From Dawidia cretensis (lineage in GTDB: Bacteria; Bacteroidota; Bacteroidia; Cytophagales; Cyclobacteriaceae): DNA of 64,000 bases. Numbering within the stretch: the stretch's first letter is position 1; each line of letters opens with the position of its first letter. The notes beneath the pieces are model-generated. The model saw only the letters and a program-made list of their open reading frames with translations, did no database searches and was not told where the DNA came from. The stretch is from contig NZ_JAHESE010000034.1 of the NCBI RefSeq assembly GCF_018598175.1, forward strand, positions 1 through 64,000. The letters run 5' to 3'. The translations under genes were made by a program, and so were the position numbers. Shown here one piece after another: positions 36,286-45,606 of the stretch.

Positions 36286-36858
36286 CTATTCTTCGTCCTC
36301 TTGTGCTGCCTCGTAATTGATATCGTTCTCCGCAATTCCTGTCAACAGTTCATCCGTTTCTTTTTCTTCTTCCAGTGTCTCTGCGAGAATGTCAGCAATT
36401 TCGTCGTGGCCGAGGGTACGGGCCAGTTGTGCCAGACCACCATATGTGGCAATTTCATAGTGCTCTACTTTCTGCGCAGCGAGGATCAGACCGACGTCAC
36501 GCGTTGCAGTACCTTTTTCAGTGTCTTCGATAATGCTTTCGGCTTCTTGTACCAAGCCTTCCATCGCATCGCACTTCTTAGCTTGTGCTTTGGTTTCCAG
36601 CAGCTCAAACACTTGTTCCAGACGTGCTACATGTTCCTGTGTCTGCTCCAAGTGGGTCTCAAAGGCCTCTTGCAGCTCGGGAGAAGTGGCCGCCTTTCTC
36701 ATTTTCGGCAATGCCTTAGTCAAGTGCTTTTCCGCCCAGTAAATGTCTTTGATGCTGTCTTTAAAGAGTACGAGCAGTGCTGATTTCGGGTCACTCTCAG
36801 TTGCAACGGATGCGTTTGCCCGGGTAGATCCGGCTGATTTTTTTGCTGTCTTTGCCAT
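36286..36858 (-). CDS. Ferritin-like DUF892 (YciE/YciF) protein
   Basis: 190 residues. The core has the four-helix ferritin-like pattern of YciE/YciF proteins, for example LFKDSIKDIYWAEKHLTKALPKM, LEQTQEHVARLEQVFE and VEHYEIATYGGLAQLARTLGH, with conserved Glu/His that can bind a di-iron centre. The Lys/Ala-rich start and acidic end are low-complexity. It is the first gene of the operon with katE (3 bp) and is thought to take part in general stress defence. No promoter box was found next to it; the shared 30-bp motif lies about 130 bp upstream. Confidence 0.93.
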   Translation of the reverse strand: MAKTAKKSAGSTRANASVATESDPKSALLVLFKDSIKDIYWAEKHLTKALPKMRKAATSPELQEAFETHLEQTQEHVARLEQVFELLETKAQAKKCDAMEGLVQEAESIIEDTEKGTATRDVGLILAAQKVEHYEIATYGGLAQLARTLGHDEIADILAETLEEEKETDELLTGIAENDINYEAAQEDEE

Positions 36859-36986
36859 ACGGTTTTTTGTTTATTGGGTTGTTTGCAAGGAGTAGCGAAA
36901 AAATAATGCCGCTTGAAAACGTTAAAAGTGTGTGTCACAACCGAAACACCGGGGGCATGTATTACTCATTCACTTGTATAGCTTCC

Positions 36987-37016
36987 CCAGCATTCCGGGA
37001 ATTTCCGGAGGAATGT
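36987..37016. promoter_or_regulatory. 30-bp motif shared with 50481-50510
   Basis: This motif matches 50481-50510 at 22 of 30 positions over an ungapped stretch, with a conserved core ATTC-N-GGGAATT-N-CCG. It contains the inverted repeat TCCGG-N6-CCGGA and a further CATTCC/GGAATG pair. It lies about 130 bp upstream of the DUF892-katE operon start on the minus strand. It could be a binding site for a stress regulator or sigma factor. Otherwise the 203-bp gap holds no gene. Confidence 0.35.
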
Positions 37017-37061
37017 TATTTTTTAAATGGGAAGTTTTCACCCCAGGGAAATACGCATCCA

Positions 37062-39770
37062 CTATATGCTTTTCACAGCGCTTAGCTGTATACCTTTTCC
37101 TACTACCGGTTTAAATAAATCGCCCACCTCACGCAACCGCTGAACAGCATTGTGGATGGTGAAGTCTTTCATCTGGAGATTCGGTGTCACTTCGTCCCAT
37201 GTCAACGGCATCGAGACCGTGGCGCCCGGCTTGGGACGCAAGGAATAGGGCGCCGCGAGCGTAGCCTTCGGACGGTTCTGTAAAAAGTCGAGGTACATCT
37301 TACCTCCCCGGTTCCCCACCAGACGCTCGATGCTGGTGTATTTCGGTATCTCGTGGTGTACATGGGTGACGATCACGCGGGCAAATTCCTTCGACTGCTC
37401 GTATGTGTATTTTGCGCCGAGCGGAATATAAATGTGCAGGCCGGTAGAGCCGCTCGTCTTACAATACGATGGTATGTCTACACTCTCGAGCACCTGCCGG
37501 GTAACGAGGGCAGCTTCGATAACCTGTTTAAAGGTATTGGTCGGCCCCGGGTCGAGGTCAATGATACACCAGTCCGGATGGTCGGGTTTATCTATGCGAC
37601 TACTCCACGGGTTAAGCTCAATACACCCCAGGGACGCCATGAGCAATATATCGGCCTCACTTTTGGGAACAAGAAAGTGTTTGTCAACGTCCAGTTCGTC
37701 ACTGCTGTGGTACCGGTAGGTCGCTACCCAGTCCGGCACTTTGCCCGTAACGTCCTTTTGGTAAAAGCTTTTGCCGCGGATGCCGTTGGGGAAACGGTTA
37801 AGGGATTGCGGCCTGTCCTTTAGGTACGGCAGGATGAACGGTGCTACCTGGTAGTAATAATTGAGCATGTCGCGTTTTGTCACACCGTCGTCCGGCCAAT
37901 ATACCTTGCTCAGGTTGCTAAACTTCAGCGAATGACCGGCCACTTCGCGGACCTGTGTCTCATCTTTTGGATTCAGTAAAGTATTGCGCTCGCGTTTTCG
38001 GGCAGGTTTAACCAGAATTTTGTTTTCTTCTTCGGCTGCTTGTTTTACAGCCTTTTTTGCAGACTGAGGCTTTTCTCGCACAACCTCATCCGCCTTTTTA
38101 TCAACACGCATACCTTCAAACGAGGGATGACGCATAACGCCCTCGGTCGTCATCTCGGCAAAGCTCACCTCGCATACCAGCACGGGCTTGAGCCATGTGG
38201 CCGTAGCCTTTGCCGGACGGGGATTAAAACGTGAGGGTTTGTTATAGTCGGGCTCTTTGGCAAACGGTGCGCTGTTAATGATCAGTGATTTGAATTGCGC
38301 CAGCATTTCACGTTGCTGCTTTTGGTTAAAGCCCGTGCCAACCTTACCCGTATAAACCAACTCCTTCCCTTGCCATACGCCGACCAATAAAGAAGAGAAA
38401 GGCTTGCTGGAACCTTCATTGTTGGTGAAGCCGCCGATAACCATCTCCTGGCGTTTGTTGGCTTTGATCTTCAACCACTGGGTTGTGCGTTCGCCGGACA
38501 TATATTCACTATCGGCTTTTTTTGCAATAATACCTTCCAGGTTCATGGACTGCGCCGCCTGAAAGAACTCCGTGCCGGTTGCATCAAAAGCATCGCTGAG
38601 GCGAATAATCCCCTCCTGCGGGACGATATTTTTTAGGATCTCCCGTCGCTCGGACAGCGGCAGACTACACAGGTTGCGGCCGTCCAGCCAGAGTATATCA
38701 AATACATAGTACATGAGATCGCCGTCGGCTTCGCTTCGCCAGTTCTGCAACTCGCCAAAGTCGGAGACCCCGCTTTCTTTTAACACGATGATCTCACCAT
38801 CGACAACGGCATTGACATTCCAATCGAGTAACGCCCGGTGGACAGGATAAAACTTATCGTTAAAGGATTTGTCGTTGCGTGACTTGAGCATTACCTCACC
38901 TTTGTTCATGCAGGCCAACGCGCGATAGCCATCCCATTTAATTTCATAGAGCCATCCCGGTTCATCGAACGGTTTGTCGACAAGTGTTGCGAGCATCGGC
39001 TTAAGCCGCTCGTCAAACGCCGCCTTCGGGGCGCTCTTGATCAAGCGCTCAACTGATGCGGCTTTTTTTTTACCGGCGCCAGGAGTCGGGCGTTTTACTT
39101 TTTTAGGATGTGTTGCCCGCGTTACTTTCTCGAGGGTTTTCTTCTTTGCGGAGGGTGCTTTCTTTGCGGTAGCAGTCTTCTTTTTTACGGGTTTGCCTGC
39201 AGCGACCTCTTCTACCGTTTTACCGGAGGCTACAGATTTATCGTGCTCCAGTATATCGTCGTGTGTTGCATGGTCGTCGGCGAGCTTCATCAGCAGCCAG
39301 GCATTATCGCTTTTGCCTTTTGCCTTTACCAGCGCAAATTCTCCTTTGAGCTTTTTGCCTTGCAGTACGAACTTCAGCTTGCCGCTGTATAGTTGGTGGC
39401 GAAGCGCTTTATCTGCGTCGGCTTTCGTTTTGAAGGTGCCTTCGGCAGGTTTATAGTAGCCTTCATCCCACACGATCACCGTACCCGCGCCGTAGTTGCC
39501 CTCGGGGATGGTCCCTTCAAAGCTGCGATAGTCATAGGGATGATCTTCTACCATCATGGCCAACCGCTTGACGGCTGTGCTCATGCTAGGGCCTTTCGGC
39601 ACGGCCCAGCTTTTTAGTACGCCGTCCATTTCGAGGCGGAAGTCATAGTGCAGGTGTGAGGCCTGGTGCTTTTGCACGACAAACCGCAGTCGCGCACCCG
39701 CGGCCTTGCCGCCGGCCGGCTCGGGTGTTGTGTCGAAGGTTCTTTTCTGTTTGTAGCGTGTGAGGGTCAT
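37062..39770 (-). CDS. ligD: ATP-dependent DNA ligase D (LigD)
   Basis: 902 residues in three parts: an N-terminal 3'-phosphoesterase domain (1-200; KHQASHLHYDFRLEMDG), a central ligase (about 245-590) with the catalytic Lys278 in EIKWDGYR, and a C-terminal primase-polymerase domain (about 610-902; VYWPDDGVTKRDMLNYY, acidic pair in IIDLDPGPTN). A basic Lys/Ala linker (190-240) separates the first two. LigD works with Ku in bacterial non-homologous end joining. No Ku gene is present in the window. It stands 203 bp before DUF892 on the same strand, giving a DNA-repair and peroxide-defence neighbourhood. Confidence 0.96.
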   Translation of the reverse strand: MTLTRYKQKRTFDTTPEPAGGKAAGARLRFVVQKHQASHLHYDFRLEMDGVLKSWAVPKGPSMSTAVKRLAMMVEDHPYDYRSFEGTIPEGNYGAGTVIVWDEGYYKPAEGTFKTKADADKALRHQLYSGKLKFVLQGKKLKGEFALVKAKGKSDNAWLLMKLADDHATHDDILEHDKSVASGKTVEEVAAGKPVKKKTATAKKAPSAKKKTLEKVTRATHPKKVKRPTPGAGKKKAASVERLIKSAPKAAFDERLKPMLATLVDKPFDEPGWLYEIKWDGYRALACMNKGEVMLKSRNDKSFNDKFYPVHRALLDWNVNAVVDGEIIVLKESGVSDFGELQNWRSEADGDLMYYVFDILWLDGRNLCSLPLSERREILKNIVPQEGIIRLSDAFDATGTEFFQAAQSMNLEGIIAKKADSEYMSGERTTQWLKIKANKRQEMVIGGFTNNEGSSKPFSSLLVGVWQGKELVYTGKVGTGFNQKQQREMLAQFKSLIINSAPFAKEPDYNKPSRFNPRPAKATATWLKPVLVCEVSFAEMTTEGVMRHPSFEGMRVDKKADEVVREKPQSAKKAVKQAAEEENKILVKPARKRERNTLLNPKDETQVREVAGHSLKFSNLSKVYWPDDGVTKRDMLNYYYQVAPFILPYLKDRPQSLNRFPNGIRGKSFYQKDVTGKVPDWVATYRYHSSDELDVDKHFLVPKSEADILLMASLGCIELNPWSSRIDKPDHPDWCIIDLDPGPTNTFKQVIEAALVTRQVLESVDIPSYCKTSGSTGLHIYIPLGAKYTYEQSKEFARVIVTHVHHEIPKYTSIERLVGNRGGKMYLDFLQNRPKATLAAPYSLRPKPGATVSMPLTWDEVTPNLQMKDFTIHNAVQRLREVGDLFKPVVGKGIQLSAVKSI

Positions 39771-39818
39771 ACACCCGATGGCAAAAATTCCATGCCCGGA
39801 TGTTATTCAATATACCGG

Positions 39819-40718
39819 CTACTGATGTGCCTGCTGCGTTCCCGCCGGCATGGAAAATTCGAGGAAGAGCGCGTAGGGTTGTAGCAACGCATAAAGCTTG
39901 TCGTCTTTGCGCAACGTGAGCATGCCGCGTTTCGAAAGGGTGCGAAGTCTTTTTTCCAACACGTCCAATGATGATACGGCGATGGAGATGCCACAAATGC
40001 CGGTGTATCCGCGGCTGCTAAAGGCGTCGGCCATACGGCCCGGCTCGGACGCGTCGAGAATCAGCAGCCGGCTGCGGCCAATGGTCATGGCCCGGGCAGG
40101 TGCCTGCAGCGACGTCGTGGGGCCTGCGTCCATAAAGCCGAGGTCTTTAAAATGCTTTGTGGCGTTGTTTAGGTCGGTCGCCAGGTAGTAGACCGGCCCA
40201 AGCCCGGTGGCGTTGTTGATGTGGGTGGTATATTCGGGTTTGTCACGCCAGTTTTTGTCGGCGTATTCGGTATAAAAGATGCCGGCGCCCGGCTGTGTGG
40301 GCGTGACATTTTTCCAGACGCGGTTATGGTCCCGGGCAAAGAGAATCCGCCTGCGCTGCAGGTACTGCGCCACGCTGTCGGCCGACTCCACCTCTATCGC
40401 CAGCTCCGAGGCGCCCAGACGCGTTTTGAGAAAGTCATGGTAAAAGCGGCCGATCTCCTGGGTGGAATCCAACGGCTGAACAAACTCCAGGTACGTGCCA
40501 TCCGAGAATTTCACAAAGCAGTTGGTGATCCCGGCGTGTACACGACCTTCTTTGATCGTAAATCCCAGCGAAGAAAAGACCTTTTTTACGGCGGCCAAAT
40601 CGGTCACCGCCACGGGCACGTGGTTGATGGCCACCGCTGTAATGGCATTTTTCGGAAGCTGCGCCAGCGTACAGAGCGGCAGGCAAAACAATAGAAGGTA
40701 TACAATGCGACGAAGCAT
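39819..40718 (-). CDS. VOC-family (glyoxalase-like) exported protein
   Basis: 299 residues from ATG 40718, where a signal peptide starts (MLRRIVYLLLFCLPLCTLA). The mature part shows a glyoxalase/VOC pattern: AINHVPVAVTDLAAVKKVFSSLGF near the front and GPVYYLATDLNNATKHFKDLGF as a second half. This is the duplicated fold of Glyoxalase_3-like proteins. The metal ligands are not obvious, so the reaction is unknown. An in-frame upstream start at 40763 is less likely because a TACCTTGG box lies 4 nt before 40718. It is followed by the ligD gene, 48 bp away. Confidence 0.83.
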   Translation of the reverse strand: MLRRIVYLLLFCLPLCTLAQLPKNAITAVAINHVPVAVTDLAAVKKVFSSLGFTIKEGRVHAGITNCFVKFSDGTYLEFVQPLDSTQEIGRFYHDFLKTRLGASELAIEVESADSVAQYLQRRRILFARDHNRVWKNVTPTQPGAGIFYTEYADKNWRDKPEYTTHINNATGLGPVYYLATDLNNATKHFKDLGFMDAGPTTSLQAPARAMTIGRSRLLILDASEPGRMADAFSSRGYTGICGISIAVSSLDVLEKRLRTLSKRGMLTLRKDDKLYALLQPYALFLEFSMPAGTQQAHQ

Positions 40719-40730
40719 GTCGCCAAGGTA
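40719..40730 (-). promoter_or_regulatory. Likely leaderless promoter of the VOC gene
   Basis: Minus-strand TACCTTGG (40730-40723, 7/8 match to TAnnTTTG), then CGAC and the ATG at 40718. The spacing of 4 nt equals that at the Cys/His-rich and arginase-like genes. Confidence 0.4.
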
Positions 40731-40773
40731 GAATCTATATGCTGGAAAAGCGATATACCACACAACCTTTCGT

Positions 40774-41772
40774 TTACATTTTTAAGTCTTTTGGCAAATA
40801 CCCGAAGGTGCGTTTGAACGCCGCTGTAAAATGCTGCGGGTTCTTATAGCCAATGCGGGAAGCTACTTCAGCAATGGAGGCATATTTACCATCCACGATC
40901 ATGTCCTTGGCCTGCTCCATGCGCGCCTGAGTGATATAGGCAAACACCGTGGTGCCAAAAACTTCTTTAAAGCCTTCCTGCAATTTGGTGCGGTTGAGGC
41001 CTGCCATACGCGACAACTGCTCAATGGAGTACGGTGTGACCAGGTTTTGCAAGATCCGGTCGCGCACCTCGTGCAGCTTGTCGATGTCTTCGCGCTTGAG
41101 CGACGTAACAGGATTGTCCAGGCCCGTGTTGATCTGATCGATCTGGAGGGTGAGCAGCTCGATGACCTTGGCTTCGACAAAAATCTTTTTGAGTGAGCCG
41201 GTATAGGCGCAACGGCGGATCTCAAAGATCACCTCCTTCATGCGCGGAGTAATGGGATGGCTGCGGTTGCCCATGATGGACGGTTGCAGCTTCTCAATAC
41301 TTTCACCAAAGGTCCGCAGTACGCCCAGGTCGTTGTTAAAGATGCGGCGCAGAAAGTCGATCGTCAGCTCGATCTCGACACTAAAGGCGTTGGCCATCGG
41401 CAGGTATTTCAGCTGGCCTTTGAGCGCGGGGTAGAATAGTAAGGCATGTTGCCCGGTATAGATGAGCGTTTCGGGCTCGGTCCCGGCTTTAGGAAAGTAC
41501 TCACAGCCATTGGTCGAGATCTCGAAGTGCATCTGCATATAAGGAAAGTCGCTCTCCAGGCCGTACTCATACCCCGTGGAGCGGATGCCCTCGAACATGG
41601 AGACGATCACGCCGGGCAGATAGATGCGGTGGCTATTCGATTCAACGCCTTTATACGCGAAAGACGACTTGATCTCCTTCATGCCGATGCTGGTATCCAC
41701 GCCGAACCCCTCCGCATATTCGCGCACGAAGTTCAGCTCCTGCATGTCGTTGGACGAGAACCTGAGTTTCAC
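40774..41772 (-). CDS. AraC-family transcriptional regulator
   Basis: 332 residues. The N-terminal 230 residues form a sensor-like domain without clear family signs; the C-terminus has two helix-turn-helix motifs of the AraC/XylS type (SIEQLSRMAGLNRTKLQEGF and SIAEVASRIGYKNPQHFTAA). It is divergent from the TonB-receptor operon (114 bp between start codons), and AraC-type regulators often control siderophore uptake next door. Whether it senses a siderophore is inference. It could also act on the VOC gene, which follows 55 bp downstream. Confidence 0.93.
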   Translation of the reverse strand: MKLRFSSNDMQELNFVREYAEGFGVDTSIGMKEIKSSFAYKGVESNSHRIYLPGVIVSMFEGIRSTGYEYGLESDFPYMQMHFEISTNGCEYFPKAGTEPETLIYTGQHALLFYPALKGQLKYLPMANAFSVEIELTIDFLRRIFNNDLGVLRTFGESIEKLQPSIMGNRSHPITPRMKEVIFEIRRCAYTGSLKKIFVEAKVIELLTLQIDQINTGLDNPVTSLKREDIDKLHEVRDRILQNLVTPYSIEQLSRMAGLNRTKLQEGFKEVFGTTVFAYITQARMEQAKDMIVDGKYASIAEVASRIGYKNPQHFTAAFKRTFGYLPKDLKM

Positions 41773-41870
41773 CAGATAATGTGTTTTGCGGTATTCATTC
41801 TGCCTTTCGCGTTATCCACCCTCCTTAAATTCAGCCCACTTTTGGGCGCCCTATTTTTATTCAGTCTAAA

Positions 41871-41878
41871 CAAAGGTA
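41871..41878 (-). promoter_or_regulatory. TACCTTTG box upstream of the AraC-type regulator gene
   Basis: A full match to the -7 consensus TAnnTTTG on the minus strand, about 98 nt before the AraC start codon and directly next to the divergent receptor gene start (41887). It would give a leader of about 90-95 nt. No -33 element was identified. Confidence 0.4.
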
Positions 41879-41886
41879 GTTAATTC

Positions 41887-44298
41887 ATGCCTTGCCTTAA
41901 AATGCCCGCCTGCAAGTGCCTTTTTCTGCTCATTTTGAGCGTTTCCGTATTCCTGTCGTTGACACAGTCGTCTGCTCAGCAGCGCTCGCCTACTAGTATA
42001 GAGGGCTCTATCAAAAATTCAAACCGGGAGGCCCTGGTGGGTGCGACTGTGGGAATTGCCGCGTTAAACAAGTTTACGCTGACCGACGCGCAGGGGGAAT
42101 TCCGGCTAACAGCTATCCCTGCCGGATCTTACACGCTCACGGTACGATACATTGGCCATCAGGATGCAAAGCAAACCGTTGCGGTGAGCAGCCGGACTGT
42201 ACATGTCTCTATCGTATTGGAAGAAAGTACAAGCGAGCTGTCGGAAGTCGAAGTCGTCGGCAAGACAGACACACAGTTGGCGAAGGAACAGCCTATCAAG
42301 GCCGAAGTTATCAATACCCGGGCTTTTGCCATGCAGCCTACTACCATGACGGACCTCATGAACCGGGCATCGGGTGTACGGGTGCGGCAAACGGGGGGGC
42401 TGGGCTCAAATGCCAACCTCATGCTGAACGGGTTTCAGGGCCAGGCCATCAAATACTTTCGCGACGATATTCCCATGGACTACCTGGGCGCGGGCTACAA
42501 CTTCGCCCTGGTGCCGGTGAATATGCTGGAGCGGCTTGAAATATACAAAGGCGTGCTACCGGTGCGGCTGGGCGCCGATGCGCTGGGCGGTGCTGTCAAC
42601 ATGGTCTCCAAACGCTCGTACGACAAATACGCAGAGTCTTCGTACGAGATTGGCTCGTTCAATACGCACCGTGCCTCCGCCAACCTGTATTACCAGGACA
42701 CGACCCGCAAACTCTTTGTTGGTGCCGACATGTTTGTCAACTATTCAGACAACAACTACGATGTAACGGTAGATGTGACCGATGAGGAGACTTCTACTCA
42801 GCACAAGGAAAAGATCAAGCTGTTTCACAACACCTTTAAGCATTACTATGGCGAGCTCTACGGAGGCGTGATCGGTACCCGGTGGGCAGATGAGCTCCGG
42901 CTAAGCCTTACCGGTTTCTGGATCCACCGCGACAATCAATATGGCGCCACAATGGATCAGGCCTTCGGCGCTTCCACCAGTCGGCAGTATTCGGTGATCC
43001 CGACGCTCCGCTACAAGAAAAGCTTCCTGAACAAACGGCTGCAACTGGACCAGTTTCTGGTAAATAATACCATCCATACCGAGCAGGTCGACACCGTGCG
43101 CGGCACCTATACCTGGTATGGGACATTTAAACCCAATCCCGCACGCCGGGGAGAAATGACACCGCAAGGCTCACTGGCCGATACCGAGTTCTCGTACTTC
43201 ACCTCGCGCACAAACCTGTCATACCGTATCCATGATCGGCACCGTGTAGAATTGAATGTTGTCTACACCACATTGGGCCGCGTAGGCAAAGATCCACTGG
43301 GATTAACCTTTGCCGCATCCGGTCGCGACATACTCTCTGTGCCGGCAGAGTATGACAAGCTGGTGGCTGCCGCAGGGTGGGAGTCGCGTTTTCTTGACGG
43401 CCGTATGACAAACGAGCTCTCCGGCAAATTTTACCGCTATGAAACGCGTGCCATGGACGCCGACTATGAAGGCGACGAAATAAACCGTTCGCTCACACGC
43501 GAGCGGTGGGGTGTTGCCGAGGCCATCCGGTATACCTTCCGTGGCAATTCGTTTATACGTTTTTCCGGCGAAGTATCGACACGGCTACCCGAGCAAGGCG
43601 AGCTCTTTGGCGACGGCAACCTGCGTGTTTCAAACTTTGCCCTGAAGCCCGAGCGCAGTACCAACGTCAACCTGGGCTACCGATATCAAAACAGCAAGCG
43701 TTATACGCTCGAGATTAACTCCTTCTATCGCATCACCCACGACCTCATTCTAAACGTGCCGTATAACCTGCTGTTGAACCGGTTCGAGAACGTCAACGAT
43801 GTACGCGGCCTGGGCTTTGAGGCCGACGCTACCGTATCCATCCTGCCCTGGCTGAAGGCCAACGGCAATTTCACCTACCAGGACTTCCGCATGTTTGACA
43901 CCAACAACAAACTGACGGAAGATGCACGCCTGCGCAATACTCCCTTCTTCTTTGCCAACCTGGGTCTGACAACAGCCCATACCAACGTATTTCGTTCGGG
44001 AGACAAGTTGCAGGGATTCTGGTATTTCAGTTTTGTGCGAGAGTATTACCTGGACTATGTACCGAAGGACCGCGAGCCCGACGGCTTGCTTGGACTGTGG
44101 GGCAAGGCGAAGTTTGATACCGACAACATCATTCCCGATCAAAGTGTGCACACGGCAGGCCTCTCCTACTTCCCCGTGAAAAAGCTATCGGTGAGTGCGC
44201 AGGTGCGAAATCTCCTGGATGCCGGTATCTACGACAACTTTCGGATACAGAACGCCGGGCGTAGCCTGCACCTGAAACTAACCTATATATTCTTATAA
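41887..44298 (+). CDS. TonB-dependent receptor (probable siderophore/iron receptor)
   Basis: 803 residues. Signal peptide (CLFLLILSVSVFLSLTQSSA-QQ), carboxypeptidase-like regulatory domain (about 36-115; VGATVGIAALNKFTLTDAQ), plug (about 120-235; VEVVGKTDTQLAKEQ, GVRVRQTGGLGSNANLMLNG, ALGGAVNMVSKR) and a beta-barrel ending with aromatic residues (LHLKLTYIFL). It should import a chelated metal across the outer membrane using TonB. Downstream DUF4374 and PepSY genes form the standard Bacteroidota iron-siderophore set, so iron is the likely cargo; the exact ligand is unknown. Confidence 0.93.
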   Translation: MPCLKMPACKCLFLLILSVSVFLSLTQSSAQQRSPTSIEGSIKNSNREALVGATVGIAALNKFTLTDAQGEFRLTAIPAGSYTLTVRYIGHQDAKQTVAVSSRTVHVSIVLEESTSELSEVEVVGKTDTQLAKEQPIKAEVINTRAFAMQPTTMTDLMNRASGVRVRQTGGLGSNANLMLNGFQGQAIKYFRDDIPMDYLGAGYNFALVPVNMLERLEIYKGVLPVRLGADALGGAVNMVSKRSYDKYAESSYEIGSFNTHRASANLYYQDTTRKLFVGADMFVNYSDNNYDVTVDVTDEETSTQHKEKIKLFHNTFKHYYGELYGGVIGTRWADELRLSLTGFWIHRDNQYGATMDQAFGASTSRQYSVIPTLRYKKSFLNKRLQLDQFLVNNTIHTEQVDTVRGTYTWYGTFKPNPARRGEMTPQGSLADTEFSYFTSRTNLSYRIHDRHRVELNVVYTTLGRVGKDPLGLTFAASGRDILSVPAEYDKLVAAAGWESRFLDGRMTNELSGKFYRYETRAMDADYEGDEINRSLTRERWGVAEAIRYTFRGNSFIRFSGEVSTRLPEQGELFGDGNLRVSNFALKPERSTNVNLGYRYQNSKRYTLEINSFYRITHDLILNVPYNLLLNRFENVNDVRGLGFEADATVSILPWLKANGNFTYQDFRMFDTNNKLTEDARLRNTPFFFANLGLTTAHTNVFRSGDKLQGFWYFSFVREYYLDYVPKDREPDGLLGLWGKAKFDTDNIIPDQSVHTAGLSYFPVKKLSVSAQVRNLLDAGIYDNFRIQNAGRSLHLKLTYIFL

Positions 44299-44322
44299 GC
44301 GAACTATTAAATTTTACTGTAT

Positions 44323-45522
44323 ATGACTAAATCTTTTCTTAGGCTAAGCGCAGGCTTCCTGGCTGCGGTGTTGTTGTTCACTGCGTGTAGCGACGATGAT
44401 GCATCGGACGGTGGCGGCCAATATGTACTGCTGACGGCAATTGAAAAATTCGATGCCGGCTATATCACCTCTTTTAAAGATCTGCCTTCGGGTACCGTTT
44501 CGAGCGTATCCAGCCAATCGAAGAGCGTTAGTGCTTCCTTCGGCTTCCGCGCCTATAAGAATTGGCTCTTTACCCGAACAAGCTCGACCGGCGCAGCTGG
44601 CCTGCAGCGATATTCCATTGCCACCGACGGCAGCATTCAGGAAGACGGCTTTATTGCCAACGCCGCACAGTTCCTGATCATAGATGATACGCATGGTTAT
44701 TACCAGGACGAGATTCGAGGCACCATGAAGTTGCAGCTCTTCAACCCTACAACCATGCAACGCACCGGTGAGCTCGACTTCGCCGATCTGCGCAACCAAG
44801 AGATTGCTGAATACCAGGCAATTGGTAAACATATTCTGGCCGCCAAGGAAGGCAAGCTGTATGCCAGCATCACCTACGGCACAACACAGGGCCAGGGTTA
44901 TGGTGATGACCAGATTGATCACATTGAGCTGGCCGTTATCAACATCGCCGACAACAACCTGGATAAGGTTATTACCTATGACGGTGTAAACTCCATCGGC
45001 TGGGGCTCCTCGGCGAATAAGATGTGGACACTTGGCGACGACGGATCTTTGTATATCTATAGCCCCGGTCTGGCCGGCGACTTCTCGAAGTCAGCGGTTA
45101 TCCGCATTAAGCAAGGTGCTACCGAAGTGGATAAAGACTGGATTGTTCATGTGACCGACTACGATGTAAACTCATCCATCGCTATTGGCCTTGTACGCAA
45201 TGGCAAACTCTATATCGAGCTACCCTCTACTTCGCTGCAGAATGACTTCAGTAATTTCGAAGCCCTTGTCTTTGACTACTATGCCATCGACATCGCCACA
45301 GGCGAGGCTACCAAGATCACCGGTATGCCGCAACACCACTATGTGTGGGCGAATGAGCAAGCTATTACCGAAATAGACGGTCGCATTTATTTCTGGGTAC
45401 ACAATCACGACGAAGGCGTGGAAGGTTATTATACGCTTGATGATAACGGCGCCAGCGCTACGCAAGCGTTCAACATAGACCACGACGGTTTTACCTGGGG
45501 CTTTGTGAAACTGCAAAATTAA
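44323..45522 (+). CDS. DUF4374-family lipoprotein
   Basis: 399 residues with lipobox Cys22 (LLFTACSDDD). The body shows repeated beta-blade sequence as in DUF4374 proteins (YVLLTAIEKFDAGYITSF, WGSSANKMWTLGDDGSLYIYSPG), probably a beta-propeller. This family occurs next to TonB receptors and PepSY proteins and is thought to bind the siderophore on the surface. It begins 24 bp after the receptor gene. A terminator-like hairpin follows it. Confidence 0.9.
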   Translation: MTKSFLRLSAGFLAAVLLFTACSDDDASDGGGQYVLLTAIEKFDAGYITSFKDLPSGTVSSVSSQSKSVSASFGFRAYKNWLFTRTSSTGAAGLQRYSIATDGSIQEDGFIANAAQFLIIDDTHGYYQDEIRGTMKLQLFNPTTMQRTGELDFADLRNQEIAEYQAIGKHILAAKEGKLYASITYGTTQGQGYGDDQIDHIELAVINIADNNLDKVITYDGVNSIGWGSSANKMWTLGDDGSLYIYSPGLAGDFSKSAVIRIKQGATEVDKDWIVHVTDYDVNSSIAIGLVRNGKLYIELPSTSLQNDFSNFEALVFDYYAIDIATGEATKITGMPQHHYVWANEQAITEIDGRIYFWVHNHDEGVEGYYTLDDNGASATQAFNIDHDGFTWGFVKLQN

Positions 45523-45542
45523 CTTAGTTCCCGGTGTTACAT

Positions 45543-45586
45543 GGCGAGGTCCCAGTCATAGCACATCAGGGCCTCGCCCTATTTTT
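45543..45586 (+). terminator. Internal terminator-like hairpin
   Basis: Arms GGCGAGG (45543-45549) and CCTCGCC (45572-45578), extended by CCC/GGG past a one-base bulge, followed by a T-rich run (CTATTTTTATTT). It lies between the DUF4374 and PepSY genes of the same strand, so it may limit read-through and make PepSY expression lower or separately regulated. Confidence 0.65.
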
Positions 45587-45606
45587 ATTTCTTATCTAGA
45601 TAGTGT

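Noticed and set aside
37062-39770. Idea that ligD has a Ku partner in this window
   Set aside because: No Ku-like protein was found among the genes on either strand.
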